Source: Allacma fusca (Eukaryota; Arthropoda; Collembola; Symphypleona; Sminthuridae). Taken from it: a DNA stretch of 64,000 nucleotides. Shown one piece after another: positions 9,961 through 22,190 of this stretch; the first letter of the stretch is position 1; each line of letters begins with the position of its first letter. Both the position numbers and the translations under genes were made by a program. The stretch lies in the NCBI GenBank assembly GCA_947179485.1, contig OX359245.1, positions 57,213,067 through 57,277,066 on the forward strand, written 5' to 3'. Below the pieces are notes generated by a model. That model did not search any database, was not told where the DNA came from, and worked only from the letters and a program-made list of their open reading frames with translations.

Positions 9961-11264
9961 TGTTTAATAAAGTTAGCCACGCAAGCCAAAAAATGGAATC
10001 TATTATTCATAAGGAATGTTTGTTGGATTACGGTGTTAAGGATGGTAGAGTCAATGGTGATTATCTAAGGATTTTTAGAAAAATGTATTTAACCACTGGA
10101 ATTTGAAAACGGATAATTGCTTTTTCTCTAGCGGAATTACTCTTTAAATTGATACCTCAACCAGCTTGTACTCCTGTATAAATATGCTGGAAAAGGAATA
10201 ATACCTTTGCTTGAAATCATCTGTCCATATTTATACACATATGCCCTCAATTTTTTATTCACTTAAAATTGCAAAATAAATACCTATGCAAAACATATTT
10301 CCGAGGTAAATGTTAATTTCCCTTGGAAATGCTGGATGTTTATTAAACTCCGTAGTCTTTACGTCTGGCATGTAGGAATTTTGGGGACGGGGAAAAAATT
10401 GTCCTCCCAAAATAGTCGGTTGTTTACGGTCAGTGTAAATGTTGTCTCCCCACTTTTTCCAAATCGAAGTAACATTTTACTGACTTTTTGCCACTAAAAA
10501 GGCTATAAACCCTCAACATATGCTACATCTTCTAAGCATTGTTTTCTTTGGCGCAAAAGCATTTTAATTGCGTAATTTTAATTTAAAAATAATTATCAAC
10601 GCAAACGTTTTGATCCCCGATCAACGATTTCGAAAATCCCTGGTGAAAAAATTCCCTCGCGATTGTGCTGAGAATACAGTTTGCGTAGTGAATATTTCTA
10701 GCAAAATTTTGTACATTATACACTATTGTTTTTTGTACCATTCATTGAATATATTGCAAAATTAAACAATCAACGCAATGAAAAATTACAGATATTATGT
10801 CAGCCTGAAAATTTGCTTAGGCGCGTTCGCCCACCTTTCAATGGCAAATAAATGTTTTCCCGGAATCACATTTGAATTTGCTTTTTTCCTAAACATGTTT
10901 TATTTTGTTTTCGAATTTGACACCTTGTGTATTAACACAAACTATCGCTGACTTTAAATTTGAATCAGACAACGAGCTTGAATTCATGCTTTCAGTGAAG
11001 ACAAATATAACAAACGTTTATTAAACAAAAATATATTATTATTAAATTATTATTACATTTGTAACAGACCACAAATACGTTTAAGTAAAATTTTATCCAC
11101 TCGACGGTTATTACAATAATGATAATTAGTTCCCATTTTTGGAAAATACGTACAAACTTCACCACAGGACTTTCTCCTTAACAGGGCACCAGGCCAAGGT
11201 AACTTCACTTCAAGACCCAACAGTACGAATTCCAATCGTATTGCAAAACTTCAAAGCTAACACA
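9961..11264. other. Duplicated 5' flank of receptor unit D
   Basis: No gene recognised. From about 10004 it matches the flank of unit H in two pieces (44253-45315 and 49555-50970), which H has split by insertions. The site at 10370 (TTTACGTCTGGCATGTAGG) is the unoccupied equivalent of the MITE at 44596-45116. The site at 10722 (ACTATTGTTTTTTGTACC) is the equivalent of the MITE at 49729-50475. The last 100 bp before the start codon are shared by C, D and H and probably hold the promoter. Confidence 0.55.
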
Positions 11265-13128
11265 ATGCTCTCTACCCAAGATTTGCATTTTTATGTGAGC
11301 TACTTGAGATTTTTCTCAAATTTGAATTTACTTCCATTTAAAATTGTGCTCAATAAGCACCAGCAGACGTGCATGAGACCAGTGGGTAAATTCCAAAAAT
11401 ATTTTTGCGGACTTTATTTTTGCTGGGGAATCATCCGACGTTTTGTGAGTGCGTTTTCCCTTTTCCTAGTAAACTCTTCATCTGAAAGAAATGCACCCTT
11501 TTTTGAACTCGTAATTCACTCAATTTAAACATCTGGATTATTTATCTATTTGATGGTCGAAGCATTTGTGCTTATCGAAACTCCCGAGATCACAATAACA
11601 ATGTTTAATTTAATCTTTGAAGAAACCAAGCAGTTTCCCACGGGTCGAGGTACTAATGATTGACCTTATCCAAGTTACTATTATTATGTATGTGTGTGTG
11701 TGTGTGTGTAATTTTTATCGTAAGTTCCATATCAAGCATTTTACCTTCCTTCAGTTCCCATGCAGTAAAGCAAAGTCAAAATATTTTAAGAATTCTGAAA
11801 TTATCATCTGCTATCACCAAATGTTTCAAAACGTAACTCCTAGTGGCATTTCACGGTTAAATATTGAAATAAGATTTCTGGATAACTAACATTCATAAAG
11901 CACAGAGCGCCTTGATTTGAAAATCGTTTATTTTTTAATCGCTTCCTGCAACTGACTTTGCAGGAAGAACTTTTCAGGCCATGATCGGCAGTTTGTAATC
12001 CCCAGATTTAAACCTTATTTTGGAAACATTTTGTTTCTATTTATCCCCTTAACAAGTTGATTATAGCTAATGTCAACGGATCGGGTGACGCACGGTTAAT
12101 TTGATCGGGTACACGAACGAAATGGGTAAAAATATTGGGTTCCCAAAATTCCTAGGTACGATTTGAGTACGATCTATTATTCTTGTTCCCGGGAACATTG
12201 GGTACACTAGTCTTCTGTTCGGTTCCAAATGACTGTTCACAAAATTCGTAAACAGCCACGTGATTTTTGTAGCCATGACAAGGGCAAGTTTTCTACAAGG
12301 GCTTAAACTTCTCGCAAAACAAACATTGGGTAATCTAAATAATTTTTTAAAACAATTTCAAACTTCCTTTTAGTACTTCAGTATTTGTTTGGCGCTGGTT
12401 CTCCCCGGCCAGACCTGTTTCCGAATACGAATATTATTCGAATTTTCGAATCGAATTCGAATCAAACCGAATACAATCGCCGAGTTTAATTAAATTGAAT
12501 TTTCAAATCAAATGCGAATAACCTTACTATTCATTGCTGGAATTTCAAACCGAATGCAATTCAAATTCGAATTCATACAGGTATTTGAAATCCGAATTAG
12601 TATCCAATGCGAATGCAAATTTTAGTCAGTTCGTATTCGAATTGGTTTCGAATTTGGTTTTTCGAATTGAGTACATTCCTTTCAAAATGTCTATTGGTCG
12701 ACGCCAACACGTGATCACTGGTCGTGGCACAAGTAGATCTCTATGAGGACGAAAGCATGAATCATCAAATGACGGTTAGGAAGTCAGATTTACAGCAATG
12801 CCGACTTAATGCTATTGTTAGTAAAATGTTGGGTGAATTAGATGATTCGAATGTATAAGTAGGACATTCTGAATGTTAAGTTCTATTGTTATTTTCTAGT
12901 GTACGTTAGTTGCTTTGCGTACTGAAGCCTTGTTTATACTATGCTTCAACAATCATTTCATCTTTCGGTTGATTTCATTCGCAAAAACTGCGATGGATTT
13001 AGAGTTTCACTCATCTTGCGCGCATCACTTCACTTTCATTTTACCTCTGCTTCGCGACAGAAAGCTGCGAAGAAACTCTAAATGAAAAGTTTCCTCAGCG
13101 CAAATTTATTGCAAAAATAATACTGAAA

Positions 13129-14538
13129 ATGATCACACCAAGGTCACAGTTTTGCTTAAGGCTCTTGTTAGTTTTAAAGCTCAGAAGAAAAAGACAACAA
13201 AGAAGACGCGCTTTGTACATTCGTCCAATTGTAAGTAATAGGATTGTACAGGGCGAACTTAGCTTGGTTCAGGAGCTTGCTGAAGATCCTCATTATCATC
13301 ACCGATATTTCCGGTAAGCTTCGATGTAATATATTTCTACAGCGGAAAGTATTATAAAAGACGTTAATGCAGCTGAAAATAATATTTTATGAACTGTTAT
13401 TAAAATGAAATAGGAAACCTTCCAACTCATACTACAACTCATTGAGGACGATATTGAGCATGGCCAAAACCACTCCAGACCTATAATTCCGTTAGAGAGA
13501 CTGGCATTAACATTAAGGTACGCCCAGATTGTCTTTGACAGTACTAACAGTATAACTAGAGTACAAATGAAATATTATTTGAATTACTTGAATAGATATT
13601 TGGCAACTGGCAACTCCCAGGTATCTTGTGGTCTGAATTACCGTATCTCTCCCAGCAGCGTTTGCAAAATTATTCGCGAAGTTATGGAAGCAATATGCAC
13701 AGCACTGTCAGTACATATTTCGGCCCCAAACAAACAGCAATGGGAAGACATATCCACGGGCTTCTACAAAAAATGGAACTTTCCCATGTGTTGTGGTGGT
13801 ATTGACGGGAAGCATATACGGATTAAGGCACCGCCTGGATCTGGTTCGCAGTTCTTTAATTATAAGGGATACTTTTCCATAGTTCTGCTTGCAGTAGTGG
13901 ATTCCAATTGTAAGTTTACATTGGTTGATATCGGGGCTTCTGGGTCGTGTTCTGACGGTGGGATTCTAAAAAATTCCATCATTGGGAGAACGCTGGAGGA
14001 AGGAAAATACGAATTCCCAACAATGCAAGTGGGTGATACTACAGAAAATGTTCACGGGATTATAGTTGGAGATGATGGCTTTCCTTTGAAACCGTATCTA
14101 TTAAAACCATACTCTGGAAGATACGTCGCCCATGACGAAGCAGTTTTCAACTACCGACTATCAAGAGCATGAATGGTTTCTGAGAACGCGTTTGGACTGC
14201 TAGCAGCTCGTTGGAGAATATTTTTAACAACTATAGAAGGGTCACCCGAACTTGCCACCCTGATTGTAAGAACAATGGTGTTGTTGCACAACTTCTTGCT
14301 AAATGAGAATGATACATATGGTTTAACCCCCGACCGATGCGAAAGTAATGCTTTGGTTTCTGGAAACTGGAGAGAGATTATTGCAAAAACCAGCGCATTT
14401 ACATCAATTACACGACAAGGTGGTAATAATGCCACAGTAGAGGCATTTAATATGCGGGACCGCTTTAAGGAGCACTTCAATTCCACCACGGGATCAGTTC
14501 CTTGGCAAAATGCGCGTGCTTTCAGAGGATACCAGTGA
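13129..14538 (+). pseudogene. PIF/Harbinger DDE transposase (HARBI1-like), one internal stop
   Basis: Cuts and pastes the element. The N-terminal part is spread over 13129-13313 (ends ...HHRYFR) and about 13414-13517 (QLIEDDIEHG...PLERLALTLR). A GT-AG intron (13518-13595) then restores LRYLATGNS in the exon from 13596. DDE motifs are GGIDGKHI (first D), SDGGIL (second D) and VSENAFG (E). They match the HARBI1-type family, whose members are about 350-400 residues. A TGA at 14170-14172 interrupts NYRLSRA-MVSENAFG where Arg (CGA) is usual, a single C-to-T change. The joint between the first two exons is not clean. The rest is open to 14538. Confidence 0.8.
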
Positions 14539-14669
14539 CAATGGAGCTAACATCAAATACCTATAATACTATGGAACCCCCATTACATTTTATTTTCAGT
14601 GTAAATATATTCATATAATTTTATTAAATTTGGTAAAACCGTGGAAAATGTAATTATTACAGCATAGAT

Positions 14670-15712
14670 TTAAGCATCCTTTTCCATGTTATAAATTAGC
14701 TGGTGTATGAGGAACTGCACTTCCGCAGCTTTTTTGGGGTCCATCTTATGTAACTTAATTGCTACCCCTGTAGCGAAAACCTCAAATTCATCCATTGATG
14801 ATTGAGATTTCAGAACTTCCAAAAGCTCTTCGTCAAAATCACGGTCTTTTCGCTTCTGACAATCCAGATTTCCAATTAAAAATCAAGTCTTTATGGACAC
14901 CTCATATGTATATAAGTATACTATTCAATGTACCTTGTCATGACTTCTTGATTTAAGTAATTGAATGGGAGCTGGAACAGATTCTGGAGGAGTAGTAATG
15001 TCCGTCTTAATAGTTTCCGGCTGAGTGGTAGAGCTCGGTACATTAGGAAAGTCGACAATTGTAATTTCTCCATCTTCTACTGTGACGCTTTGGATCACTT
15101 GAGGTGATAAATTGTCATGCTCCTCGTCGTGGCTGGTTCTTTCATCATTCGTATAGGTGCTAAAATACATATTTCAGGTACACAACCTGTGTTCTTTGTT
15201 TTCTTAATTTTTGTGGAATTATTTCTACTGTATGAATGACGTACCTCTCTTGATAGAATTTGTCATTGAAGGCCTGCATTGCCTTCTCAAGCCGAAAGTA
15301 GGGTTTATTTCCTGCTCCTTGCCCTGTGTGTCCCTTTAGCTTCCGCTTGAACGCCAGATACTGAGACCAAATGCTGGTCCAGAGTTTTTCACACCCTTCG
15401 CCTACAGAATTATCCAAAGGTTTGTTGAAATTCATCCAATATATAGACCGTTTTCTCACATTTTATATATTAAATGTATATTTTACAAATGTATGCACCT
15501 GAATTTAATTTCATGAGTGATAATTGTGAATGCATACATGAGTCAACAATGTCGTTCTCTCCAAGAAGGTTGTATATTTTTTTCCAAGAATTAGCCCTGA
15601 CAATTGCATCGCAGTATCCTGGAGATGTTTTAATGTATAGATTCGGCCTATCTTTCACTAACTCCACCAGTTTTTGCTCAAATCTGAATTTTTCGGTCAG
15701 TTTTCGTGGCAT
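14670..15712 (-). CDS. Harbinger-associated MADF/BESS DNA-binding protein
   Basis: The second gene of the Harbinger element, expected to bind its ends and help bring transposase to DNA. Reading on the minus strand, exon 1 from 15712 starts MPRKLTEKFRFEQKLVELVK and holds the MADF core (RPNLY, SWKKIYNLLG). The next exon (about 15245-15454) has CEKLWTSIWSQYLAFKRKLK. A linker exon follows (14934-15159, rich in Ser, Thr, Glu and Pro). The last exon (14670-14855) ends SSMDEFEVFATGVAIKLHKM...FLIHQ, a BESS-type tail. Donor and acceptor signals are visible, but the junction between exons 1 and 2 does not keep one clear frame, so a small intron shift or a frameshift is possible. Exon edges are approximate. 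Confidence 0.6.
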
Positions 15713-16033
15713 TTTGAGTCATGGAATTCTCGAAGTGCTCTTTCACTCTCGTTTTACTTTTGGAAAAGTAGAAACAGTTTCAACTTCTCGGAAAATGAAA
15801 CTATCGTGAAATTTTTCAGTGAAGAGGAAACTATAAACCTCAGCAGCGAAATGAAACAGTGATGAATTGAAAGTGAAGTGAAATGCGTGCAAAATGATCA
15901 CAGAACGAAACTATAAACTACTCGCGCGAATGAAACCGAAATTAAAAGGCGCAGAAGTGAGAAAAAAGTGATACTGTAAATGAAGCTTGATAAGTTAAAA
16001 AGTTACTTTGAATCCAATATATGAAATAATAAT

Positions 16034-16825
16034 CAAGGACGGGAATCGGAAGCGGAATCGGAATAATATTCCAAAATTGAGGAATTTAATTCATATTGGA
16101 ATTCCAAATAATTCACAAGAAGTATTTTAATTCAAAATCGCATTCAAAAATATTTTTGGAATCGGAATTGGTATTCAAAAATTTTTTACTGAATTCCGCT
16201 TAAAATAAAGTAAAGTGTACATACTTAAATATAAAGTTAAAATTGTCTCAATTTTTTACTTACAACGTAAAGTTAATCAAAGAGCATTGGCGAACGTTTT
16301 CTTCATCCGAAATGAACGTGCTTCCGCATTCTACGTAAAATAGAGTCGAATGATTAGCACTTGTCAGAGGCTTTTAACGGTTGTGGTCAAAACTATTGTT
16401 TGTCCTACAAGTTAATTACTCAAGTAATTTAAATCGTTGATGCTAAAATTTTTATAGATAACTAAAAATGGGCCGAAACAAAATTAGAAATGTTGGAGTT
16501 CAAATATCAGTTGAACGTGTTTTTTCAGCTCTTAAAATTCCACTTAATCACCTGCGGTGGAAACTAGCATCCCGAAACATTCATGATATCGGGTTTCTAA
16601 GGTTGACCTTTTTCCGTAATTAAATTCTTTGTATTTTCAGTATATTAGGAGTATTCAAATAAATATTCAAATCGAAATTCATAATGAACGAATACTCGAG
16701 GATATTTAAATCCGTATTAGAATTTATATTTTTCAGTATTGCTATACGTATTTTAAATCGGAATTCTTCGCCTTGAATATTTTAATTCGAATGAGAATTC
16801 ATATTTTTCGGATTTCTCATCCTTG
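16034..16825. mobile_element. hAT deletion derivative (CAAGGACGGG family), copy 1
   Basis: Begins CAAGGACGGGAATCGGAA and ends CGGATTTCTCATCCTTG, with a perfect 8-bp duplication ATAATAAT (16026-16033, 16826-16833). The arms are GGAATTC/ATTCAAAT repeats. The core near 16490-16600 on + still reads QISVERVFSALK...LRWKLASRN, the hAT C-terminal dimerisation motif, so it is an internally deleted hAT element. It is nested in the element at 12410-17225. Its sister copy is 51611-53311. Confidence 0.85.
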
Positions 16826-18611
16826 ATAATAATAAAATAGTTTTTAAGGGTACATTAAATACTTTCTGGTAGTATTATGGTTACAAATATGCAACCTGTT
16901 ATTACCAAATAATTCGAATTTCTGGAGAAAATTAAATCACAATGAACCAAGAGTTATTGAAGTTGATAATTTGGAATAATTGAAAAACCAACTTCGAATC
17001 CAATTCAAACCGAATTCGAACCGAATCTGGAATTCTATTCGAAAATCAAATAACATTCAAGCTCAATTTTCATGTCTTATTCGGTTGAATAAATCGAACA
17101 GTCCTTTGAATTTGATTCGAATAAATAAACCGAATACAAATTTACAAGCCAATTAAAGTTGAAATTCAAATTCAAATACAAACCAAATATGAAATTTCAA
17201 AATATTTGGTTCGCATGCAGGTCTGTCCTCGGCCAGCTGAATCAATGGATTTAATAACATCTGAAACATAGATTTTCAAATTAATGGTGGGATCAAATAT
17301 AATATTGTTAACATCGGTTTTAAAGAATAAAACCTGAGCTTAGCAAGTTAACATGCAGGGAAACCATGTACGTATTTATGTTTAATGAATTTAACTCATA
17401 TACTTACATATATTACAGGGAGAAATTCGAGGAAAGAAATAATGCATTGGATGAAGCTTTCGGGGAAAGAATTGGCTATTACCTATTACGCACACGCAGA
17501 CGTAATTGCAATGTTCGTCTTGATGTTACTCGGTGGCTGTTTTTGCATCAAATTTTATTTGTACCAGATGCTCTCTGATTCCTGGCGTAATCCCATGACT
17601 TTTGTGATCCTCGTTGGATGGGATGGTCTTTTACTACATTCAGTAAGTGCCTGCACGGTCTTGATAGTGGGGAATATAATCTGGTTCCTGGAAAAGATAA
17701 CTCACATTTTGGACGCACAAATCAGAACTTCGAGGTAAATAATCCTTCCTGTTGAATGATTTTAAGTACCACTTCCGTTTAGAATTAAAATTACTCATCA
17801 AAAACTGACTGGGGAAAAGTGAAATTTGCGCGAACCCAATCGGTCCGCGACGCATCCGTAAACGTTTTGTGCGGGCCAGCGTCTGTGCTATAGCCATATG
17901 TACATGAGCAAATGCTTTGCCTATGTATCCTACAACCTAGTCAACATTTACAAATTAGGTTTGATTTTCCTAGAATGTATTTTTATTTTCTTGAGGTCAC
18001 ACGGGTGAAACATTCATCCTGTGTACATATTTACATAACTATTTCCTACAGATCCTAAGACAAGATTTACGATTTCAAATTTTACAGCTCTTTTCATAAT
18101 GTAATTAAATTTTCCGTACTTTTTTTACAGTGAATGTATTTAGTCAAAATACTCTCGGCAAGAACAATATCTTCGCTGCAACTACATTGTGCTCCTGGTT
18201 AGAGTATTCAATACTGGATATTCTTCTGTAATTTTTGTCAATAAACAATCCTTGCTAATTTTCACAGTAGTCTCCGGCTATGTTGGAATTCGAATCTACT
18301 ACTACCATCTGGGCTCGTCCTTATTCTTCCTAGCTAACTTCATATACGCAATTTTCCTGCACGATCCAATGTTCGGTAATGCCTTCTGTATTCCGGAACG
18401 AATTCAGTCCCTCATACTGGAATTGTCACGGCATTCTTTGACTCCTGGGATGTCAAGAAAGGATTTTAAAATACTCCAAAAGCAGGTTAAATCTCTGGCA
18501 GTTGTAGGAATTCGAGTTGGTAAGTTTCGTACAATGGAGAGGGAGTCCACGCCTATCTTTATAGATTTTGTTGTCCGCGCAGTGGCTTCACTTCTTATCA
18601 GTTTCCCTTAA

Positions 18612-19031
18612 ATATAATCCATCCGGATTTGCAATTGTTGCAAATTGTGTATTTTCCGAAAAGCAATCAAGTAATCATTGATGTTGTGAATTCTAACCCG
18701 ATACGTGCGAAGATGTTCGGCAGGATTCCACATAATTATAGGGGAGACGAAATAAAACCGTTGAAAGTCATTATTTCTCTATATTTTATAGAAAAATAAT
18801 CTCAATGTTTTCAATACTGGTACAATCAAAATAGCTCTTCAAAACGTACCATATTTTAGATGTAAATGTAACCAATGTAAATGCACTGTAAGTGCATAAT
18901 ATAAATTCTGGATGTTTTTTAGAAATTTAAGTTTCTCAGATGGAACCCACATCTTAGTAATTGAATGAACATTCATATAAATATATTAATAGGACTCACG
19001 TATTCGGATTTCAGTATTGTCGTGCTGCTAT
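18612..19031. other. 3' flank of receptor copy D
   Basis: No gene seen. It continues at 22191 beyond the autonomous hAT, whose target GCTGCTAT is at 19024-19031. A G-run of 10 (19062-19071) just inside the transposon is part of that element. Confidence 0.5.
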
Positions 19032-22000
19032 CAGCCACTCCGGAACGGACTAAAACGTGGGGGGGGGGGACAAATGATTTTCTTCTATGAGATAACATCT
19101 AGTATGAATTTTTTTATTTAGCTCTTTCTGATTTACAGTAGGTCAGCATAGACAATCCGATGGATCAGTTTCATTTAGTCTCTAAGTTGCCAAAAATTAA
19201 TTTTCGATTTGCATTGTTAATAAAATCTTCCATCAAATCTTGTATGTTGAGCTCTTTAGCCAAATCAGCAAGGCACTGAATTATGCAGCAATGATTAAGG
19301 CGACCCTGTGCCATTGTAGATCTCAAATAATCTTTTATCCGACGTAAAATTGAAAATGTTCGCTCGGCGGTGGCCGAGCTAATCGGTACAACCATTATGA
19401 GTTTTAAAAATTTCTGAACCTCGGAGAATAATCCACGAATGCCTGGTTCCAATGATTTAAACGACTCTATGAATGATAATATATTCGAAACGTCGATGCG
19501 GTTTGTGTTATAGATCATTTTCATTTGCAAATCAAATTGTTCCGGATCTATTCCATAGTTTTCAGAAAGCATATTAAGATGCTTTGTCCGGTCTTGTGAC
19601 GTCAGCAGTTTCCAATTTAGCAATATATTTTCAAATTGCTGGATAACCTTTATGCTTTCCTGGTCGAACCGTCTTTTCATTTCGGTAATCACGACTGACG
19701 CTGATTCAATCATGAGTGATCTATACTTCTCTTCTGGTGTATTAAAGCATTTCGGACTTTGCCCTGAGAATCGCTTTGGAGCTTTTCGAATTCTGCCGAC
19801 GCTTGGAGTTTCCAATTCAAACTTTTTGGCTGCGTCATGAACACTGTTCCATATTTGAGAAAAATTATCCGTTAACTTGTAGGATTCCAAAATTGAAATT
19901 GTTTCAGCTGCAGCCTTTATAATTCCACTTACGGTAGATTGCTTAGATTGAATCACTTTGCTCAGATTTTCGGTAGGTAGTAATAACGACTGCAGGATAA
20001 GTAAACCAAAGTATGTCTCTGCTTTTAAAAGCTGAGAAAAAAGACCATTTGCTTTAACTGCAACTTTGTCATTACTTTCTCCGAGGTTTCGAAGAAACTC
20101 TAATATTGTTGCATAATTCTTAATAATGGCTGTAACATTACGTCCACGAACAGTCCAACGAGTTTCACAGAGTGGTTGTGGCTTTATTCCTTTTGAACTT
20201 TCTTCCTCGTGAAACTGTTGCTTGACCGCTTCATAGATACTTAGTCTGAAAATGCATGTAATACTTTAATGAAATTTAGTGACCTTAATTGAGCTAAAAA
20301 CATTTTTTTGATGAAACCTAATGGCATAAATGTTATACGTCTTTTCTTTTTACGCAGGCCCTGGCAAGACATACTCTCAATAAGTTTCAAAAATTTGAAA
20401 CTGCACGTTAATTTTTTCTGAGGAAGCCAGAAAATAAAATATTTATATACATAAGTCAATCTGGATGAAAGTAAATACTTTCTTACCGTTTCGCTGATCC
20501 CTTTAACATTACGCCAATTTCATGAACGTGAGACAACCCGTCCCTGAGTAGTGTGATCGATCTAACTGAGTCTTGAATTGCTAAGTTAAGACGATGTGCA
20601 TAGCAATGCACAAATAATGCACGAGGTTCCATTTCCAGCATTTGTTTAGCCACTCCATGATGCATTCCTGACATATTTGCAGCACCATCAAAGCACTGTC
20701 CACGAATGTTCGTGATTTCTAGTCCAAATCTGATCAGTACATCCTTTATTATTGCCACCAGTGTGTTTGACTTCTTCGAGTCGGTTTGATAAAACCCTAA
20801 AAAATCTTCGGAGACATTCAAATCTGACGAAACGCTGCGAACACACAAAGAAACTTGCTCCCTCCCAGATATGTCTGTGGTTTCATCAACAATTATACTA
20901 AATTCTTTATTTTCGTTCAGTCTTGCTTGAATTTTCCTGGAAATTGCAAGACTAATTATCTTGATCATTTCGTTCTGAATATCCGAACACGTAAGTGGCT
21001 TGCTTCTCCTCATAAAATGCATGAGTTCAGGAACATCACTGGAACGTAATGTCAGGAGCTGGAAATAATTGCCTTTTTTAAAAATGTCTCCCAGAAATGG
21101 AAGTCCTTGGGTTGCTAAAAATATAGCTGAAGTAAACATTGAGCGTAGTGCAATTCTTGCTTCATGTTGCTTGTTCAATAAATTTTCATGATTTACTGAA
21201 ATAATAGATTTTGATTTAAAAGCCGCAAGTTTGGTAACTGCAAAACAATGTTGTTTACTCCTCTGATGTGCACGGAACTTTCGGAGACCATCCTTCCACT
21301 TAATGAAACCCTCACTTATAAATCGTTCTTGAATATTCATTGATTCCAGGAATAAACCACTCTGCATAGTTTGCTGGCAGATTTTACAAAATGCTCTTTC
21401 GTCTGAATTTAATTCTAGCCATTTAAATTCTGTAAGCCAATGCTGTTGAAACACAAATATTCGTTTGTTGCCGCTAGTAGCTTTCGGTAACTTCACAGGT
21501 TCTGAGCATACTCCTAAAAGCCCAGATCGAAATTATTATACAATGTAGTACCCAAATGTAATTATTATTAGACATTTTAAAATAATTTATTTACTTTGAA
21601 TTTCCTGGGCATCTTCTGGAATTGACGAGAAACTGGAATCAGCACATGAGTCCACTAGTTGCGGCACTAAAAATATTTACCATATCATCAAAGTTAGACG
21701 AATGAATACGATAATGCATCGCCGGTTCCACAACATTTAAGTGTCAAAATGTGAACAAAACATACTAATGTACGCAATTTCATTACCTGATTTTTCATGT
21801 TGTCTTGAAAACCACGCTGTTAATTTTTTCTGCTTTCCACTTGACATTGTTAACTCGAACTAATTAAACGCTCGCATTAAACTGCACTTAGAAGGAAAAT
21901 ACATGGTTCCATAATTCGGAACTTTACTGTATTGGTTTTACACTGTATTACATAGAATTAGATTGGATACTGAACCAAATCTAGCGCTCATTAATCGTAT

Positions 22001-22182
22001 TAACGCAGTCCCGTTTAGCTCTTATGAGCTGTTCGGGCCTCGTTTGCCATGAGATCGAGTAAACGTTTTCCAATCGTTGAAAATGGCGACAAAAGTTGGG
22101 GGGACAACGGCATTTAATGTCCCTCCTGGAATAATTTTGGGGGGACATTGACCCTCCTGTCCCCCCTATTCCGGAGTGCCTG
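19032..22182. mobile_element. Complete autonomous hAT transposon
   Basis: The terminal inverted repeats are CAGCCACTCCGGAAC and (other strand) CAGGCACTCCGGAAT. The perfect 8-bp duplication GCTGCTAT lies at 19024-19031 and 22183-22190. Length is 3151 bp. It encodes a four-exon, apparently uninterrupted transposase on the minus strand. Both ends continue into GGGGGGACA-type subterminal sequence. This is the only element in the window with ends, target duplication and coding region all intact. A related stray end lies at 49085-49101. Confidence 0.9.
19171..21847 (-). CDS. hAT transposase (ZMYM1/DUF4371-like), four exons, 744 residues
   Basis: Moves the surrounding element. Minus-strand exons are 21847-21787, 21666-21595, 21513-20487 and 20245-19171 (61, 72, 1027 and 1075 bp; 2235 bp in total, divisible by three). 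All junctions are GT-AG and in frame, and I found no internal stop. The N-terminus starts MSSGKQKKLTAWF. A zinc-finger region follows (CKIC near residues 87-90, QRSKQHC near 145), typical of TTF-type hAT proteins. The RNase-H-like core has VDETTD (about 253), CFDGAANMSG (about 313) and HCYAHRLNL. The C-terminal dimerisation segment has SATAERTFSILRRIK, whose Glu is probably catalytic. The length fits the family. Introns in a transposase and perfect flanking repeats suggest a recent, possibly active copy. Confidence 0.9.
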
Positions 22183-22190
22183 GCTGCTAT

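Larger units (their letters stand above)
12926..15987. mobile_element. PIF/Harbinger transposon
   Basis: The ends AGCCTTGTTTATACTATGC and (inverted) AGCTTCATTTACAGTATC are flanked by TGA (12923-12925, 15988-15990). Inside are the two genes typical of the superfamily, in convergent orientation: a DDE transposase on + (13129-14538) and a MADF/BESS DNA-binding protein on - (14670-15712). Subterminal regions are rich in GTGAAACTATAAA and its inverse. The MITE at 1807-2368 shares the ends. The transposase has an internal stop, so this copy is probably not self-sufficient. Confidence 0.8.
12410..17225. mobile_element. hAT-type element of GAATTC repeats, host of two nested elements
   Basis: Begins CAGACCTGTTTCCGAAT and ends ...GCATGCAGGTCTG. 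The flanks TCCCCGGC (12402-12409) and TCCTCGGC (17226-17233) form an 8-bp duplication with one mismatch. The ends share CAGACCTG with the elements at 23097 and 24124. Its own sequence (12410-12690 and 16834-17225) is almost all GAATTCGAAT-type repeats. It was invaded by a Harbinger element (12926-15987) and a second hAT element (16034-16825). The whole nest sits in intron 1 of copy D. The empty site is visible at 53580-53590 and 8188-8198. Confidence 0.75.
11265..18611 (+). pseudogene. Receptor-like gene copy D, one nonsense codon and a large intron insertion
   Basis: Exons are 11265-11649 (385 bp), 17419-17734 (316 bp) and 18131-18611 (481 bp, stop TAA 18609-18611). Splice signals and phases equal those of the intact gene at 38821, giving about 394 residues if read through. 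Exon 1 has a single in-frame TAA at codon 88 (11526-11528) where the other copies have CAA, so translation would end after 87 residues. The rest looks open. Exon 2 carries GGCFCIKFYLY and SDSWRNP. Exon 3 ends ERESTPIFIDFVVRA...LLISFP, the family C-terminus. Intron 1 is 5.8 kb because of the nested transposons at 12410-17225. A recently dead or polymorphic gene is possible, and the stop should be confirmed in reads. Confidence 0.75.

Noticed and set aside
17366-17578. Open frame with REKFEERNNALDEAFGERIGY across receptor exon 2 (also at 8322-8534 and 53744-53935)
   Set aside because: It is a shadow frame. The frame that is hydrophobic, matches all paralogues and splices in phase with exons 1 and 3 is the other one (RNSRKEIMHW...).
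19652-19840. Plus-strand frames over the hAT transposase (also 20855-21049)
   Set aside because: Antisense shadows of a well-supported minus-strand gene.
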